A stretch of 11,047 nucleotides of DNA, from positions 1 to 11,047 of the forward strand of contig UZAE01013412.1 in NCBI GenBank assembly GCA_900617975.1. The letters run 5' to 3'. The stretch is from Rodentolepis nana. Lineage: Eukaryota > Platyhelminthes > Cestoda > Cyclophyllidea > Hymenolepididae. The notes beneath the pieces are model-generated. The model ran no database searches. It was not told the DNA's origin and worked only from the letters and a program-made list of their open reading frames with translations. This document shows positions 8,483 through 11,047 of the stretch, piece after piece. The position numbers were made by a program, and so were the translations under genes. Position 1 is the stretch's first letter. The number at the start of each line of letters is the position of its first letter.

Positions 8483-9329
8483 GTATGACCTTTAAAGATT
8501 AACTCCTTTTTCGGCTTAATTCAAACTGCGTGCAATGAAAGGGGCTCCTTTGAATTTAGAGGGCTTATTATATGACCACTATTTGTAAATTTTTCAGTAT
8601 CTCAAATAGTGAAAACGTTATTTTGTCGCTCTGAAAGCCATCAAATCGTTATTAGAATTTCACTTAATTTTACAACCGAAAAAACCCCCTTAAAACATTA
8701 ATATTTACTATTTGCAATAGGTAATTTTACGCTTACCCCAGTACATAAGGTTACTGCCTTGCTGGTAGTCAATATATTCTAGTTGACATCATGCCAGCGT
8801 ACAAGAGTAAAATATTCTTTTCTGTTAGGCAAATTTTAACAAAATAAGCGGATTGACAGATCCAAAAAAATCATATTCTCTGTATTTCAAAGAATAAAAT
8901 ATTAAAATAAAATCAGTTGTTTCTTTGCAATTCGAGTATGAAATGAAAAGTTACTTTGTCTATTAGCAATGCAGAAAGCCAGAAATGAGGTGAAGATCTA
9001 AACTTTTGAAATGCTAATACTGGGATTCCAATTAAAGCATAAGATTGACAACTGAACAAAATCAAATCTAAGGTGTTATTTATTTAATAATCAGAAGTAA
9101 CAATCTGGTGTATATTAGTGCTTAAACAATTAAGTAATAATGAGTCACCATGTGGTAGGATCGTGTTCTCTCCTTTGCAAAGTCTTACCGACAGCCTACC
9201 AACAAATTACCACACACAGTTTAGGATATGAGAATAGAAATATTTTGGGGGACAGAATTTTAATGTATATCTGATGAGTAAAACACATAAACAAGCGATT
9301 TAAATTGCGCATTAATTTTTTTCATTTAG
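8483..9329 (+). other. Intron sequence, no gene
   Basis: AT-rich intron of 847 bases with no coding signal or recognisable repeat. It ends in the T-rich acceptor TTTTTTTCATTTAG at 9329. Confidence 0.65.
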
Positions 9330-9477
9330 ATCCAATCAGTAGCAGTTCAATGCGTTGGTAATATTATATCTCAATTATCTCTCGATGTACTGGAAAATAT
9401 TCTCCTGCCCTTTGCTCTAGAGGCAACTGCAGAAGCTGCAAACAACGCCGGAACGGTGCGTGTCTCTGGAGGAGGTG
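9330..9477 (+). CDS. Exon of HEAT-like protein gene, 3' border uncertain (9455, 9477 or 9603)
   Basis: The acceptor TTTTTCATTTAG is strong and phase 0. The frame reads IQSVAVQCVGNIISQLSLDV and LENILLPFALEATAEAANNA, two helices of a HEAT repeat with the LLPF turn, directly continuing the previous exon. Three donors are possible. GTGCGT at 9456 ends the exon in phase 0. GTGAGC at 9478 ends it in phase 1 after a Gly-rich VRVSGGG and fits the phase of the acceptor before 10680. GTAAGC at 9604 ends a longer version, but its last 50 codons in this frame look unnatural. I show the 9477 border because it joins the next exon without a stop, giving GLLKTM. The start is secure; the end is not. Confidence 0.78.
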
Positions 9478-9603
9478 GTGAGCGGAATTCTACTCAGAGA
9501 GGCTCTGCAACAGCAGCCCATGACGCCCCTTGGCTCATTCCTGGTTACCTCATCGAATTTGACTTCTTCCTCTCTGAAGGAGAGCCAGTCATCTCACTAT
9601 GCT
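9421..9603 (+). CDS. Overlapping exon in a second frame (alternative exon or frameshifted continuation)
   Basis: In the frame offset from the exon at 9330, 61 codons are open, bounded by the acceptor TGCCCTTTGCTCTAG (ending at 9420) and the donor GTAAGC at 9604; both ends are phase 0. The product reads RQLQKLQTTPERCVSLEEVV, then SGILLREALQQQPMTPLGSF and a Ser/Thr-rich tail, SSNLTSSSLKESQSSHYA. It has a good amphipathic helix followed by a disordered segment, more protein-like than the other frame over 9456-9603. Either it is an alternative exon replacing the one at 9330, or a single-base indel near 9400-9421 has split one long exon (9330-9603) into two frames. Its phase-0 end does not fit the 10680 acceptor, so another exon or acceptor would be needed. 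Confidence 0.5.
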
Positions 9604-10253
9604 GTAAGCTTAACAGTTTAATTCAGCTCACTTCTTAAGCTCTGTGACCATCAGCTGGAAAAAAGGAAAAATCGGTAGATGCCTTTCATTTGGTGAAGTA
9701 ATATTACTTACTTTAAATTAAGTGGTCTTGTGCGTTAGGTTAGTTTTAACTCAGTTATTAAAAGCATTCAATAACAACAAATATTTAATGAAGCACTTTT
9801 CATGCTCCTCTTGAATTCGGTCACTAACTTTGGAAAGTAGGCTCAATCAGTAAGGTGGGCACTGAAGGGCTTCGAATGCGTAATTTATTTAATGTAAATG
9901 TCAATCACAGCATAGTTGCATGAAATAGAACTAAATTTTATTTTGCTGATTTGCTTAAGTTCGCGAAGTTACTCATGAGAAATGTCGAGCACAAAAAATC
10001 GAGCATGTTTCAGGGTTTTCGGGTTTTTAGACTCCTTAATAATTTATTCAATGTTACTTGTCCAGATTTACATATTACCTACGTTTTCTCATCAATATTT
10101 TTATGGGACATTTTAGATAAGAAGATAAATAAAATAAAAAATAATTTCATTAAATGAAGTATGATTATGGCTTTATAAAAAATTTAAAAAAATACGAGGT
10201 GTGAAATCTAACTTTATAGATTTAGACCCTTAATTTCCGTATAATACGTGCAA
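9604..10253 (+). other. Intron sequence, no gene
   Basis: AT-rich sequence after the last clear coding base of the 9330-9603 region. The open frame at 9951-10157 has AT-driven composition and no in-phase borders, so I leave it uncalled. Confidence 0.6.
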
Positions 10254-10605
10254 ATAAAGACTTACATTTATTCATTTGTTCCAAATGGCGGGCTTCATGA
10301 TACTTATCGTTAGCCCTTTAGTTGAGTTCGGGTTTCACAGAGGTTAGGGACAACAAAATGGAAAAAAGCCTAGAGGGGGAGCGGAAGAGTGATTCAAAGA
10401 TGTAAAAGAGACAGACAGACACAAAGGCAGAGATTAGGTAAGATGAGTACGGAGGAAGTGGTCGGAAATGGCATACAGTGGGGTCATGGTAGTTTAAAGT
10501 CAGAAATCAACTGAAGATTAATAAACATTTTGCCGTATGTGCATACGTTGCCCAGGGTGCACCACGCGAAGGTAAGTCTATCGCACACCACATAAAGGCT
10601 AATAT
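10254..10605 (-). mobile_element. SINE-like interspersed repeat, copy 3 (about 10268-10591) with diverged target duplication
   Basis: This copy matches copies 1 and 2 throughout: CCAAATGGCGGGCTTCATGA, TTAGCCCTTTAGTTGAGTTC, the purine-rich middle, GGGTCATGGTAGTTTAAAGT, one GCATACGTTGCCCAGGGTGC unit and GAAGGTAAGTCTATCGCACA. The flanks ATAAAGACTTACAT (10254-10267) and ATAAAGGCTAATAT (10592-10605) are a 14-bp duplication with three mismatches. The left end carries a few more A/T bases than copies 1 and 4, as expected of a variable retrotransposon tail read on the opposite strand. It lies in the intron before the exon at 10680, in the same orientation as the other copies. Confidence 0.82.
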
Positions 10606-10679
10606 AAATATTACTCTTAATTTACTCTGGTCAATTTGAATTCCAAAGTATTTGAAATTATCTTGTCAATTGGCTTAAG

Positions 10680-10798
10680 GTTTGTTGAAAACCATGCTAC
10701 GGGAGCGCCGATCAATTCTTTCACCGTCAATGATTGCCTTGGAAATACTGCCGTGTCTTTTGCCCCACACTCTCAATAAACAGTGGCAATTTAGTGAG
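10680..10798 (+). CDS. Exon of HEAT-like protein gene (39 codons plus two bases)
   Basis: The frame reads LLKTMLRERRSILSPSMIAL and EILPCLLPHTLNKQWQFSE, ending at the donor GTAGGT at 10799 in phase 0. In-frame TAA at 10675-10677 limits the upstream border. The best acceptor is TTGGCTTAAG ending at 10679, which makes this a phase-1 junction and pairs with the 9477 border. A weaker alternative, GGGAG ending at 10705, would be phase 0. The run of a Pro-capped helix, then EILPCLLPHTL, is typical of HEAT repeats. From memory, it matches in position and pattern the LPHLIPLS segment near the end of the SCYL2 HEAT block. The protein continues past the window. Confidence 0.75.
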
Positions 10799-11047
10799 GT
10801 AGGTTCAACTTTTTTTGCTAATCAAGGAAAAAAAGGATAAATCACAATTTGTCTCATCGCAGCATTGCTGCGATTTTCCATGTGAAACAATTAGACTAAT
10901 GGCAAATATGAATTTAGCCTTCAATTTTAGTTCAATCTAACCCTAATCGCATTATTACTCATTTTCATTTTTTAAAAAATGTCCTAAAAGTATGGCATTA
11001 AGGTTGTTGTCCAATAATTCTCATTCAAAAAGCCGTCATTGCTTTCA
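10799..11047 (+). other. Intron sequence to right edge
   Basis: AT-rich sequence after the donor at 10799. No further exon is recognisable before the window ends. Confidence 0.55.

Overview
The window looks like a nuclear genome segment from an animal, most likely an arthropod. It is AT-rich with long introns, GT-AG exon borders, a decayed jockey-like non-LTR retrotransposon, (AT)n microsatellites and short dispersed repeats with target-site duplications. No operons, Shine-Dalgarno sites, rRNA genes, convincing tRNA genes or CRISPR array were seen. The arthropod placement is inference from the retrotransposon type and genome texture.

Layout: positions 1-1260 hold the reverse-transcriptase half of a LINE on the minus strand, broken by a stop codon and a frameshift and running off the left edge. 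From about 1793 to the right edge there is one plus-strand, intron-rich gene. Five exons are well supported (2544-2669, 4093-4359, 7186-7308, 8366-8482, 9330 to 9455 or 9477), a sixth (10680-10798) is good, and a short possible first exon (1793-1831) is weak. Junctions from 2544 up to 9330 are all phase 0, which links the pieces into one reading frame. The partial product is about 300 residues of leucine-rich amphipathic helices, read as HEAT/ARM-type solenoid. The part from 7186 onward reminds me, from memory only, of the HEAT region of SCY1-like kinases such as SCYL2. The earlier exons do not, so the gene is unnamed here.

The introns carry four copies of one short interspersed repeat family: 3114-3423, about 5790-6270, 6952-7003 and about 10268-10591. 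All lie in the same orientation and have recognisable 11-14 bp target-site duplications. One copy is an internally deleted 52-bp form with a perfect 13-bp duplication. Another has one internal segment of about 40 bp expanded to five tandem units. The family ends in a perfect-looking splice donor in gene sense, so it could feed cryptic exons into the host gene.

The most puzzling spot is 9330-9603. The exon starting at 9330 reads cleanly in one frame, while 9421-9603 reads convincingly in another frame with its own good acceptor and donor. This is either a one-base frameshift or assembly error, or alternative overlapping exons.
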